Assembly (NCBI GenBank): GCA_033762735.1
Contig: JANRLJ010000040.1
Location: forward strand, 62,001-126,000
Source of the DNA: JANRLJ01 sp033762735
Lineage (GTDB): Bacteria; Chloroflexota; Anaerolineae; Aggregatilineales; Phototrophicaceae
Direction: 5' to 3'
DNA: 64,000 nt
This document shows positions 32,900 to 41,401 of the stretch, one piece after another (position 1 is the stretch's first letter; each line of letters begins with the position of its first letter). Made by a program: the position numbers and the translations under genes. Under the pieces are notes generated by a model. The model worked only from the letters and a program-made list of their open reading frames with translations. It was not told the origin of the DNA and ran no database searches.

Positions 32900-32955
32900 A
32901 TGTAATCGTAAGTCGCATTCAATTCTGAAACTGAATGCCCAGATGAGGAAACGCC

Positions 32956-34935
32956 ATGACGGATAGAGAGATCACTTCGCCAGCGCAGGAATATGTTGAG
33001 TCCTCGATCAAAAAGCTCAACCCGATGGAGCACATCCGTAAAGTGCCCGGTATGTATGTGGGCGGGACGGATGTTCACGCGCTGCATCATCTGATTTACG
33101 AAGTCGTCGATAATGCCATTGACGAAGCGCTGGCAGGCCGCTGTGACCATATCGAAATCACGCTGCATGAGGACGGTTCGGCTTCCGTCACGGACAACGG
33201 CGTGGGCATCCCCGTAGGTATTCACCCTGATGAAGGCATTTCCACGCTCGAACTGGTCATGACCAATGTTGGCGCAGGCGGTAAGTTCGGCACGGGCGCG
33301 TATCGGGTCAGCGGTGGTCTACACGGTATCGGTGTTTCGGCGGTGAACGCGCTCTCGTCGGAATTCGTCTCGCAGGTGCGGCGCGAAGGCTATCTGTGGC
33401 AGCAGGTTTATCGCATTGGTAAGCCGGTTACGCCTGTTGAAAAAATCCGTCCACTGGAACCCGGCGAAGCAACGGGCACGACCCAGCGCTTCATCCCCGA
33501 TTTCACGGTGATGGACAACAACGAGTTCAGCTATAACACGCTGGAGAAGCGCTTCCGCGAGATGTCCTTTGTCACACGCAAGGTGACGATGACGCTGCGC
33601 GATGAGCGCGTTTATCCGGCGCTTGAGCACACTTTCTATTTCGAGGGTGGGCTGCGGTCGTTTGTGCATTATCTCAACCGCAACCGCAAGCCGCTGCATG
33701 ATGTGGTCTATGGCGAACGTGAAGTCGATATCGCGCCGGAAGGCAAGGAAGCCTTCACTGTCGGCGTGGAAGTTGCTTTTCAGTACACCGACACGGCCAC
33801 CATCACCGAACTGGCTTTTGCCAATACCATCAGCACGCCTGATGGCGGTACACATCTCACCGGGCTTCGTGCGGCAGTGACCAACACTATCAACCGTTAT
33901 GCCCGCAAGTCCGGGTTGATGAAGGAGAAGGACGAGAACTTCTCCGGCACCGACACGCTGGAAGGGCTGACGGCCATCGTCAGCATCAAGCACCCCTTCC
34001 CCAAGTTCGAGAGCCAGACCAAAGTGAAGCTGCTCAACCCCGAAGTGCAGGGCGCAGTGTCGCAGGTCGTGAACGAAGCCTTTGGGGAATTCCTTGAACT
34101 CAACCCGCGTGAGGCGCGTCGCCTGATCGAGAAGTGCATGACCAGCAAGCGGGCACGTGAAGCGGCGAAAAAAGCGCGCGATCTCGTCCGCAGCGGCCCC
34201 AGCCTTTTGGAAAGCAGCACCCTGCCCGGCAAGCTGGCCGATTGCTCACAACACGGTCGTAATGCAGAAATTTATATTGTGGAAGGCGACAGCGCCGGCG
34301 GGAGCGCTAAGCAGGGACGTGACCGCCATTTCCAGGCGATTCTGCCGCTGCGTGGGAAGGTGCTCAATACCGAACGCGCCCGGTTGGATAAAATCCTCGA
34401 CAACAACGAAATCAAGGCCATCATCGCCGCGCTTGGCACAGGTATCCACGACGACTTCGACATCAACAAACTGCGCTATGGCCGCGTAATTGTGATGACC
34501 GACGCCGACGTGGACGGTTCGCACATCCGTACCCTGCTGCTGACCTTCTTCTTCCGTCACATGCTGCCCATCATCCAGGAAGGCCATCTCTACATCGCGC
34601 AGCCGCCTATCTTCCGACTGGCGCAGGGCAAGGACGTGCGCTACATCTACAACGAGCAGGGGCTGGACGAAAATCAACTGCTTACCAAGTCGTTGCAAGG
34701 CTTTAAGAACCCGGATAAAGTTCACGTCCAGCGCTACAAAGGTCTGGGCGAAATGAACGCCGACCAGCTCTGGGACACGACCATGAACCCCGAAGGCCGC
34801 ACCCTCCTGCAAGTGACCATCGAGGACGCTGCCGAAGCTGACCGCATCTTCGATATGCTCATGGGGAGCGCCGTGCCGCCGCGCCGCCGCTTCATCCAGA
34901 CCCACGCCAAGCGCGTCCGTAATCTGGATATTTAA
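32956..34935 (+). CDS. gyrB: DNA gyrase subunit B
   Basis: GyrB is the ATPase and Toprim subunit of gyrase. The 659-residue protein contains the GHKL site (VVDNAIDEALAG, TDNGVGIPV, GLHGIGVSAVNALS), the QTK loop (FESQTKVKL), the Toprim motifs EGDSAGGSAKQGRD and TDADVDGSHIRTLLLTFFFR, plus PLRGKVLN. The length is that of GyrB without the large C-terminal insert of enteric GyrB. ParE is an alternative, but the overall sequence and lone gene fit GyrB better. gyrA is not adjacent. AGGAAA lies before the ATG. Confidence 0.92.
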   Translation: MTDREITSPAQEYVESSIKKLNPMEHIRKVPGMYVGGTDVHALHHLIYEVVDNAIDEALAGRCDHIEITLHEDGSASVTDNGVGIPVGIHPDEGISTLELVMTNVGAGGKFGTGAYRVSGGLHGIGVSAVNALSSEFVSQVRREGYLWQQVYRIGKPVTPVEKIRPLEPGEATGTTQRFIPDFTVMDNNEFSYNTLEKRFREMSFVTRKVTMTLRDERVYPALEHTFYFEGGLRSFVHYLNRNRKPLHDVVYGEREVDIAPEGKEAFTVGVEVAFQYTDTATITELAFANTISTPDGGTHLTGLRAAVTNTINRYARKSGLMKEKDENFSGTDTLEGLTAIVSIKHPFPKFESQTKVKLLNPEVQGAVSQVVNEAFGEFLELNPREARRLIEKCMTSKRAREAAKKARDLVRSGPSLLESSTLPGKLADCSQHGRNAEIYIVEGDSAGGSAKQGRDRHFQAILPLRGKVLNTERARLDKILDNNEIKAIIAALGTGIHDDFDINKLRYGRVIVMTDADVDGSHIRTLLLTFFFRHMLPIIQEGHLYIAQPPIFRLAQGKDVRYIYNEQGLDENQLLTKSLQGFKNPDKVHVQRYKGLGEMNADQLWDTTMNPEGRTLLQVTIEDAAEADRIFDMLMGSAVPPRRRFIQTHAKRVRNLDI

Positions 34936-34947
34936 GGGAGGTTGTAC

Positions 34948-34968
34948 GGGCGACTCGGCGAGTCGCCC
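34948..34968. repeat. Intergenic palindrome, GGGCGA family, copy 1
   Basis: GGGCGACTC and GAGTCGCCC flank a GGC loop, a perfect 9-bp stem. Related palindromes lie at 47689-47709 and 56668-56687, all followed by CCT. Confidence 0.7.
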
Positions 34969-34992
34969 CTCCGATGATTCACCATATACAGG

Positions 34993-35018
34993 AACGCCCC
35001 TTCACACGGGGCGTTTTT
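34993..35018 (+). terminator. Intrinsic terminator after gyrB
   Basis: AACGCCCC / GGGGCGTT with a seven-base loop, then a T run: a strong terminator of the gyrB transcript. It lies just before the CoA-transferase gene. Confidence 0.85.
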
Positions 35019-35036
35019 GTTGATAGAACGACGCGC

Positions 35037-35834
35037 ATGACTCAATTCATTGATCTTCCCCAGGCCGCCGCCCTTATCCACAACGGCCATACTATTGCCC
35101 TCGGCGGGATGACGCTTTACCGCCGTCCGGTCGCATTCGTCCGCGTCCTGCTCCAGCGCACCTCCCGACCGCGCGACCTCACCTTACTCAGCTTCACCTG
35201 TGGTTACGAATCTGATCTACTCGTCGGGGCTGGCTGCGTTTCGACCGTGCGCACCTGCTACTTCGGACTGGAGTCGTTCGGCTTCGCGCCGATGTTCACC
35301 AAAGCCGCGCAGCAGGGGACGGTGCGCGTTCAGGAAGAAACCGAAGCCAGCCTGGTGATGGGGCTGCGGGCGGCCATGAGCGGTGTCGCGTTTATGCCGT
35401 CGCTGGCCTGGGTCGGGACGGATTTACCACTGCTGCGGCCTGATATAAAAAGCGTGCTTGATCCTTATACAGGCGAAAGGCTGACTGCTTTTCCCGCGAT
35501 TTCGCTTGACGTGGCGGTTCTGCATGGGCTGGAAGCCGACACCCAGGGCAACGTGCGGCTGAATAATAATCTCGGCATCGACCTTGAACTCACCTACGTG
35601 GCGGATACCGTGATCGTGACCGTTGAGCGAATCGTTGAGCGGCTGGAAAAATCGCTGGATGGCCCCATTCTGCCTGCGCCGGGTGCCGATTTTATCGCCC
35701 TTGCGCCGCGTGGTGCCTGGCCGACAAGCTGTTATCCCAATTACGTGGTCGGCGGCGGTGAACTGCTGCGCTACACCGAAATGTGCAGCGGTGGGGAATT
35801 TGAGCATTACCTTGAGGAGTGGCTGCAACCGTAA
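35037..35834 (+). CDS. CoA-transferase, subunit A (IpdA/GctA-like)
   Basis: A 265-residue subunit of a class-I CoA transferase. It has the family beginning LPQAAALIHNGHTIALGGMTLYRRPVAFVRVLL and later LDVAVLHGLEADTQGNVRLNNN, which matches the steroid-ring or glutaconate CoA-transferase alpha subunits. The ATG at 35037 is used since the sequence before it is the terminator region. The beta subunit, normally next door, is instead at 53499-54314 in this window. The substrate acid is unknown. Confidence 0.82.
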   Translation: MTQFIDLPQAAALIHNGHTIALGGMTLYRRPVAFVRVLLQRTSRPRDLTLLSFTCGYESDLLVGAGCVSTVRTCYFGLESFGFAPMFTKAAQQGTVRVQEETEASLVMGLRAAMSGVAFMPSLAWVGTDLPLLRPDIKSVLDPYTGERLTAFPAISLDVAVLHGLEADTQGNVRLNNNLGIDLELTYVADTVIVTVERIVERLEKSLDGPILPAPGADFIALAPRGAWPTSCYPNYVVGGGELLRYTEMCSGGEFEHYLEEWLQP

Positions 35835-35863
35835 GAGGCGGAATGAGCATTTGTTAAATCTTT

Positions 35864-35892
35864 TTGCATGACTGTTGTTTTCCCCGTATAGT
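35864..35892 (+). promoter_or_regulatory. Promoter for the thi riboswitch transcript
   Basis: TTGCAT (35864-35869), a 17-base spacer and TATAGT (35887-35892). Transcription would begin at about 35900, just before the riboswitch. Confidence 0.6.
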
Positions 35893-35912
35893 GAGTGCAA
35901 CTGTATATCTGA

Positions 35913-36005
35913 CCAGGGGAGTCCACGCAAGTGGGCTGAGAGGGTGCGTACAAGCCGCACCGACCCTTTAACCTGATCCGGGTCATACCGGCGTAGGGAG
36001 GGACT
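35913..36005 (+). ncRNA. TPP riboswitch (THI element)
   Basis: The conserved THI-element features are present: stem CCAC-GCAA-GTGG (35923-35934), CTGAGA (35936-35941), an optional GGTGCG/CGCACC stem, ACCCTTTAACCTGATCC and GCGTAGGGA. Thiamine pyrophosphate binding should shape the downstream terminator. It heads the thiamine transport operon. Confidence 0.93.
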
Positions 36006-36023
36006 ATGCTCTTGAATTTGCGT

Positions 36024-36050
36024 CGCCCCTGCAAGCAGGGGTGTTTTTTT
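36024..36050 (+). terminator. Expression-platform terminator of the TPP riboswitch
   Basis: CGCCCCTG and CAGGGGTG pair (one G-U) over a CAAG loop, followed by seven T residues. This should be favoured when TPP is bound and stop transcription before thiB. Confidence 0.85.
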
Positions 36051-36076
36051 CCCCTGGCGCAAAAGGAGCGAATTCC

Positions 36077-37129
36077 ATGACAAAACCGTTTCCACTGCTG
36101 CTGCTGATCGTATTATGCCTTGCCCCTGTCCCACTCAGGGCGCAGGAGGACACGCTGACCGTCGTCACCTATGACAGCTTCGCCATCAGCGAGGAAGTAC
36201 AGGACGCCTTCGAGGAACAGTCCGGGGTTATCCTGGAAATTCTGCGACTGGCCGACGTCGGCGTGATGGTCAATCAGGCCATTCTGAGCAAGGACAACCC
36301 GCTGGGCGATGTCCTCTATGGCATCGACAACACCTTCCTCAGCAGAGCGCTGAACGAAGACCTGTTCGTGCCGTATGGAGCCGAGGGATTGGCGGATATT
36401 CCGGAAGAATTCCAGCTTGATCCCGAATTCCGCGTTACCCCTGTGACTTACGGCGATGTCTGCCTGAATTATGATGTGAACTACTTTGAGGAGAATGACC
36501 TGCCACTGCCGGAAAGCCTGGAGGCGTTAACGATGCCGGACTATGAGGGTTTGCTGGTCGTGCAGAACCCGGCCACTTCATCGCCGGGGCTGGCGTTTCT
36601 GCTGACCACGATTGCCGTGTTTGGCGAGGAAGGTGATTACACCTATCTCGATTACTGGCGCGATCTGATCGCCAACGATGTGCTGATTGTCGAAGGCTGG
36701 ACGGAAGCCTACTACACCCATTTCAGCGCACCGGGACGCGACAGCGGCGACCGTCCGCTGGTCGTCAGCTATGCCAGCAGCCCGCCTGTTGAAATTTACT
36801 TCGCTGACCCGGCTCCGGAAACCGCACCAACCGGCGCGATTGTGGCCGACAATACCTGCTTCCGTCAGATCGAATCCGCCGGGATTTTACAGGGCACCGA
36901 TAATCTGGAAGCCGCACAGCAGTTCATGGACTTTCTGCTGAGCGTGACGTTCCAGGAAGACCTGCCGCTGCAAATGTACGTCTTCCCGGTCAATCCCGCC
37001 GCCGAACTGCCCGATCTGTTTGTTGAATATGCAGCCGTGCCGGAAGTCGCGGTGACGCTGCCGTATGAAGATATTGAAGCCAACCGCGAACGCTGGATTC
37101 AGGAATGGACAGAGACAATCCTGCGGTAA
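36077..37129 (+). CDS. thiB: Thiamine ABC transporter, substrate-binding protein
   Basis: A 350-residue exported protein with a signal peptide (hydrophobic core to about residue 20, cleavage near LRAQ). Residues from VVTYDSFAI onward, and later WTEAYYTHFSAPG and YASSPPVEIYF, fit the ThiB family of periplasmic thiamine-binding proteins. It sits under a TPP riboswitch and is followed by thiP and thiQ, which supports thiamine over iron, the other ligand of related binding proteins. AAGGAG lies before ATG 36077. The end overlaps thiP by 25 bases. Confidence 0.9.
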   Translation: MTKPFPLLLLIVLCLAPVPLRAQEDTLTVVTYDSFAISEEVQDAFEEQSGVILEILRLADVGVMVNQAILSKDNPLGDVLYGIDNTFLSRALNEDLFVPYGAEGLADIPEEFQLDPEFRVTPVTYGDVCLNYDVNYFEENDLPLPESLEALTMPDYEGLLVVQNPATSSPGLAFLLTTIAVFGEEGDYTYLDYWRDLIANDVLIVEGWTEAYYTHFSAPGRDSGDRPLVVSYASSPPVEIYFADPAPETAPTGAIVADNTCFRQIESAGILQGTDNLEAAQQFMDFLLSVTFQEDLPLQMYVFPVNPAAELPDLFVEYAAVPEVAVTLPYEDIEANRERWIQEWTETILR

Positions 37130-38793
37130 GCGCGTACACAATTGGCTTGCGCCTGGGGTGGTACGGTCTGCTGGCTGTACCCCTCCTTTTTCTGCTGGTG
37201 TTCTACTTCTATCCACTCGCTTCGATTCTGTGGGTGAGCCTCGCGCCCGACGGCCAGCCCGACCTGAGCAGCTTTGGCCGCCTGATTTTGTCCCCTTACT
37301 ACCGGGAAACACTGTGGTTTACACTCTGGCAGGCTGTTCTCTCTACCGCGCTGACTATCGGCCTCGCGCTGCCCGGTGCTTATGTCTTCACGCGCTATCG
37401 CTTTCCCGGCAAGCGGCTGCTGATGGCGCTGACAGCCCTGCCATTTGTGCTGCCGACGGTCGTTGTAGCGGCGGCGTTCTCTGCGCTGGTCGGCAGTAAC
37501 GGCATCATCAATAACGCGCTGGAAAGGCTGTTTTCGCTGGAAACAGTGCCTATCCAGTTGGAGCGCACCCTCGCGCTGATTCTGATCGTCCACGTCTTTT
37601 ACAACTACACCCTCGCGCTGCGCATGATTACGGGCTACTGGGCGAACCAGAATACGCGAATTGAGGAAGCCGCTCGCGTACTGGGGAGTCATGGCTGGCG
37701 CTTATGGTGGGAGATTCGTTTGCCTGCGCTGCGTCCGGTGCTTCTGGCTGCCGCGCTGCTGGTGTTCATCTTCACGTTTACCAGTTTCGGCGTGATTCTG
37801 ATTTTGGGCGGTGTGCGCTTTGCCACTTTGGAAGTGGAAATCTATCGCCAGACGGTGAACTACGTCAACGGCCTCCCAATGGCCGCCGCGCTTTCGCTGG
37901 TGCAGATCGTCATCATGGGCGCGGCGCTGATCGTCTATACACGGCTTCAGCGCAGGGTTGTGGTCGATCTGCAAAGTGCGGAGTCCGTCGCCCGACAACC
38001 CCGGACGCGCGGGGAAAAAGCGTTTGTCACCGCGACCCTCGTTGTGATTGTCGTGATGCTGTTCACGCCGCTGCTGGCGCTGGTGATACGTTCGTTTACC
38101 GGCACCGAGGGCTTTACGACCGAGTATTACACCGCGCTTGGACAAAATTCGCGCAACTCGGTGCTGTTCGTCCCGCCGAGCACGGCCATTCGCAATTCGC
38201 TGCTGTTCGCGCTTGTCACGACCGCTTTATCGGTCTTCCTGGGCTTCATCGCCGCCTACCTGCTCACGCGCCGCGCACGGTGGCTCGACCCGATTTTTAT
38301 GCTGCCGCTTGCCACCAGCGCGGTTACACTCGGCTTTGGGCTGTTTATCGCCCTGGATTCGCCGCCGCTGAACCTGAGACGATCCCCGCTGCTGGTGGTC
38401 ATCGCGCATACGCTGGTGGCGCTGCCCTTCGTCGTGCGCAGCGTCGTCCCTGCCCTGCGCAGCGTTCCCGCTCCCCTGCGAGAAGCCGCCGCAACTCTGG
38501 GTGCGCCGCCCTGGAAAGTCTGGCTGTGGGTGGACTTACCCCTCATCAGTCGCGGGCTGGTCGTGGGCGCGACCTTCGCCTTTACCGTCAGCATGGGCGA
38601 GTTCGGCGCATCGACGTTCGTCGCCCGCCCCGATACACCCACGATTCCGATTGTGATTTTTCGTCTGCTGGGGCAGCCGGGGGCGGTGAACTATGGACAG
38701 GGAATCGCCTTAAGCGTACTCCTGATGGCGGTTTGCGCAGTCAGCTTTGTGCTGATCGAGCGCATCCGCACGGCTGGCGTGGGGGAATTCTGA
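37105..38793 (+). CDS. thiP: Thiamine ABC transporter, permease
   Basis: A 562-residue permease of the fused double type, with about 12 membrane helices in two homologous halves. Each half has an EAA loop: EEAARVLGSHGWRLWWEIRLP (half one) and REAAATLGAPPWKVWLWVDLP (half two). ThiP is normally this double-length type. It overlaps thiB by 25 bases and its stop overlaps the thiQ start by one base (TGATG), so the three are translationally coupled. Confidence 0.92.
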   Translation: MDRDNPAVSAYTIGLRLGWYGLLAVPLLFLLVFYFYPLASILWVSLAPDGQPDLSSFGRLILSPYYRETLWFTLWQAVLSTALTIGLALPGAYVFTRYRFPGKRLLMALTALPFVLPTVVVAAAFSALVGSNGIINNALERLFSLETVPIQLERTLALILIVHVFYNYTLALRMITGYWANQNTRIEEAARVLGSHGWRLWWEIRLPALRPVLLAAALLVFIFTFTSFGVILILGGVRFATLEVEIYRQTVNYVNGLPMAAALSLVQIVIMGAALIVYTRLQRRVVVDLQSAESVARQPRTRGEKAFVTATLVVIVVMLFTPLLALVIRSFTGTEGFTTEYYTALGQNSRNSVLFVPPSTAIRNSLLFALVTTALSVFLGFIAAYLLTRRARWLDPIFMLPLATSAVTLGFGLFIALDSPPLNLRRSPLLVVIAHTLVALPFVVRSVVPALRSVPAPLREAAATLGAPPWKVWLWVDLPLISRGLVVGATFAFTVSMGEFGASTFVARPDTPTIPIVIFRLLGQPGAVNYGQGIALSVLLMAVCAVSFVLIERIRTAGVGEF

Positions 38794-39809
38794 TGCTGAC
38801 GGTCGAACAGCTTCACCATGCCTTTGATCGTCAGCCCGTGCTGCGCGGGATTAATCTTTCGATTGATGAAGGGGAAATCGTCTGCCTGCTGGGGCCAAGC
38901 GGTTGTGGTAAAACAACCCTACTGCGCATTATCGCCGGGCTTGAGAAGCCAATCTCAGGAGATGTGAAACTGAACGGCAGCAGTATCGTGCCTGTGCCCG
39001 TCCATCAGCGGGATTTCGGGCTGATGTTTCAGGATTTCGCCCTGTTTCCACATCTGAACGTGGCGCAGAACGTCGCTTTCGGGCTGCGGATGAAACCGCT
39101 TTCATCGGCTGAACAGCGGCAGCGTGTCCAGGAAGTTCTGAAACTGGTCGAACTGGAAGGCTATGAACGGCGCAGCGTGACCGAGATCTCCGGCGGGGAG
39201 AAACAGCGGGTGGCGCTCGCCCGCAGCCTTTGCCCCCGGCCCCGGCTGCTGATGCTGGATGAGCCGCTTGGGTCGCTGGATGCAGCACTGCGCCAGCGCC
39301 TCATCCTCGACTTGAAACAGATCATCAAATCGGTCGGGTTAACCGCTATTTACGTCACCCACGATCAGCAGGAAGCCTACACCATTGCTGACCGAATCGC
39401 GCTGATGAACGCTGGGCAAATCGAGCAGATCGATGCACCAGCAAGCCTCTATCACCGACCGCACACCCGCTTTGCCGCGCAGTTCCTCGGCCTGGAGAAC
39501 ATTGTTGAAATGCAGGCGTGGCGTTCATCCCAATTCAATGAGCGGTATACACCACCAGATCATGCTGGGCAAGCGAAAGCGGTGCTGCTTCATCCTGCTG
39601 GCCTCACACTGGCAGAAAAGGATACACCGGGTACGCTTCCGGTGATCGTCGTTTCGCACATGTTCCAGGGTCGCTTTTACACGATTGAAGTTGAAATCGA
39701 GGGATTACGACTGCGGCTTGACCCGCCTTCCTCCAGAAATTCAGTGCCTCATGTTGGAGAAGAAGTCGGTCTTCGGATTCAACCAGAAGCCGTTTTGTGG
39801 CTGGATTGA
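38793..39809 (+). CDS. thiQ: Thiamine ABC transporter, ATP-binding protein
   Basis: A 338-residue ABC ATPase with Walker A GPSGCGKTT, Q loop, signature ISGGEKQRVALARSL, Walker B LLMLDEPLGSLD and the H loop THDQQEA. A C-terminal extension of about 100 residues looks like a TOBE domain, longer than in E. coli ThiQ (232 residues). FbpC-type iron transporters share this layout, but the riboswitch upstream argues for thiamine. A longer frame that runs back into thiP is not the true start. Confidence 0.9.
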   Translation: MLTVEQLHHAFDRQPVLRGINLSIDEGEIVCLLGPSGCGKTTLLRIIAGLEKPISGDVKLNGSSIVPVPVHQRDFGLMFQDFALFPHLNVAQNVAFGLRMKPLSSAEQRQRVQEVLKLVELEGYERRSVTEISGGEKQRVALARSLCPRPRLLMLDEPLGSLDAALRQRLILDLKQIIKSVGLTAIYVTHDQQEAYTIADRIALMNAGQIEQIDAPASLYHRPHTRFAAQFLGLENIVEMQAWRSSQFNERYTPPDHAGQAKAVLLHPAGLTLAEKDTPGTLPVIVVSHMFQGRFYTIEVEIEGLRLRLDPPSSRNSVPHVGEEVGLRIQPEAVLWLD

Positions 39810-40161
39810 CTTTATTTAGCACGAACAAAATGGTAAACTGAGTGCGCCAAGGAACCTGCTACAACCCCACCGTAGTCCGTGTCTACACACCTTTCTCCCC
39901 TGCACAACGGTCTACCTGGCTTGGTGGGGTGGTGGAGGATGAAACCTGTTCTAATTTTAAGACAACATGGAAATCGAAGGCGTACAGACCGTTGCTGGTC
40001 GAGACCACTGCTGGTCGGTTGGCTTGTCTTCATATCACCCTTTTTGCATCAAATCTCAGGTCAATACACGCCGTCAGCTTATCAGCGTTCAAATATCTGG
40101 TGGATAAACAAGACGGCATATGAAATTATGGTCGGCAGAACACACAAGGCAGTCCAGCACG

Positions 40162-40851
40162 ATGACAAAAGTATTGGTGGTCGATGATGACTCCAAAATC
40201 CGCAGCCTCATTAAGGTCAATCTCGAAAAGCGCGGCTACAGCGTAATAGAAGCGGCGGATGGTGATTCTGCGATTGCAAAAATGCGCCAGGGTGTACCCG
40301 ATCTTGTGATCCTTGACCTGATTATGCCGGGCGTGGATGGTCTTGAGGTCTGCAAATGGATTCGCAAGCGCCACGACATCCCGATTATCGTGCTCAGCGC
40401 CCAGTCTGATGAGGAACTTAAGGTGCAGGCGCTCGACGAAGGCGCGGATGATTATGTCACCAAGCCTTTTGGTTATGACGAACTGCTGGCACGGGTGCGT
40501 GCGGTGATGCGTCGTGCAGCGGAAAGTGCCGAAAATCAGGAAGAAAGCAAAATCAAGATTCAGGAGTTTGTGATCGACCTGAGCGCCAAACGTGCGTTCG
40601 TGAACGACTCCGACATTCACCTGACGCGCACCGAATTCGCCCTGTTATCGGAATTAGGGCGTAACCTCGACAGCATCCTCAGCCATGACGAACTGCTGGC
40701 GCGGGTTTGGGGGCCAGAGTATCGCGGATCGAACCATTATTTGCATGTGTATTTAGGGCGAGTCCGCAAGAAAATGGGCGATAAGCACAGTTCGCTGCTG
40801 GAAACCGTGCCCGGTCTCGGCTACGTTTTACACTCATCGCTGCCACAATAG
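40162..40851 (+). CDS. OmpR/PhoB-type response regulator
   Basis: A 229-residue regulator. The receiver domain has the acidic pair VVDDDSKIR (Asp8-Asp9), the phospho-acceptor Asp52 (LDLIMPGVDG), and Lys in YVTKPFG. The C-terminal winged helix (LTRTEFALLSELGRNLDSILSHDELLARVWGPEYRGSNHYLHVYLGRVRKKMG) is of the OmpR group, closest in pattern to KdpE. No sensor kinase is adjacent, so it is an orphan here. The 352 bases upstream (39810-40161) hold no gene I can support. Confidence 0.92.
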   Translation: MTKVLVVDDDSKIRSLIKVNLEKRGYSVIEAADGDSAIAKMRQGVPDLVILDLIMPGVDGLEVCKWIRKRHDIPIIVLSAQSDEELKVQALDEGADDYVTKPFGYDELLARVRAVMRRAAESAENQEESKIKIQEFVIDLSAKRAFVNDSDIHLTRTEFALLSELGRNLDSILSHDELLARVWGPEYRGSNHYLHVYLGRVRKKMGDKHSSLLETVPGLGYVLHSSLPQ

Positions 40852-41037
40852 GCCAGTCGTATCATTTTTCTAAACCCAACTGGACATTTTTCTACAGGAA
40901 TCTCAAATTGCTTTCGCTTTTTGGGATTTATTTAGTTCTGCGATGTTAAGTTGTACACAGAGTTGAGGTAAGTCAAAACCGCTGAGACACCACCAACTCA
41001 TTGTCGTTTACAAACAAGCAGTTAAAGGACTAGTCGA

Positions 41038-41331
41038 ATGTTCGGTTCTAATGAAGTCAACATGATCAAAGTATCCGCGAAGTCTCGTCCAACGGCTGTG
41101 GCTGGTGCAATTGCGGGTGTGATTCGCGAAAACGATACCGCGCATATGCAGGCCATCGGCGCAGGTGCCGTCAACCAGGCTGTCAAGGCCATCGCTATCG
41201 CCAGTGGCTATCTCACTGACGACCAGATCGAAATCGCCGCCAGCCCGTCGTTCACGGAAGTGAGCATTGACGGCCAGGAACGCACGGCCATGCTGTTCGT
41301 CATCCGCCGCCGCCGGAACACGAACGACTAA
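41038..41331 (+). CDS. spoVS: Stage V sporulation protein S (SpoVS) family
   Basis: A 97-residue SpoVS/Alba-like protein: MIKVSAKSRPTAVAGAIAGVIREND, then AIGAGAVNQAVKAIAIASGYL and VSIDGQERTAMLFVIRRR match the family closely. SpoVS acts in sporulation in Bacillus, but the family is broader in Chloroflexota and Deinococcus, where it probably binds nucleic acid. ATG at 41038 has AAAGGA upstream. An inner ATG begins MIKVSAK and is a possible alternative. A terminator follows. Confidence 0.9.
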   Translation: MFGSNEVNMIKVSAKSRPTAVAGAIAGVIRENDTAHMQAIGAGAVNQAVKAIAIASGYLTDDQIEIAASPSFTEVSIDGQERTAMLFVIRRRRNTND

Positions 41332-41369
41332 TTCATAGTCGGTTTTTAAACAACCAAATACAGCAAATA

Positions 41370-41395
41370 AAAATCGGCTCGTTTGAGCCGATTTT
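41370..41395. terminator. Bidirectional intrinsic terminator
   Basis: An 11-bp stem AAAATCGGCTC / GAGCCGATTTT with a four-base GTTT loop lies between spoVS and the convergent galK. Confidence 0.88.
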
Positions 41396-41401
41396 GCATT
41401 T

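Noticed and set aside
37704..38793. An upstream extension of the thiQ frame through the thiP gene
   Set aside because: The frame is open by chance; the ABC domain starts at MLTVEQLHHAF, with the start codon overlapping the thiP stop.
36077..39809. An iron(III) transporter instead of a thiamine transporter
   Set aside because: The sequence families are related, but a complete TPP riboswitch with terminator lies directly upstream.
39879..40187. A 102-codon frame in the gap before the response regulator
   Set aside because: It overlaps the regulator start, has a GTG start without ribosome binding site, and no family resemblance; I see no reason to call it a gene.
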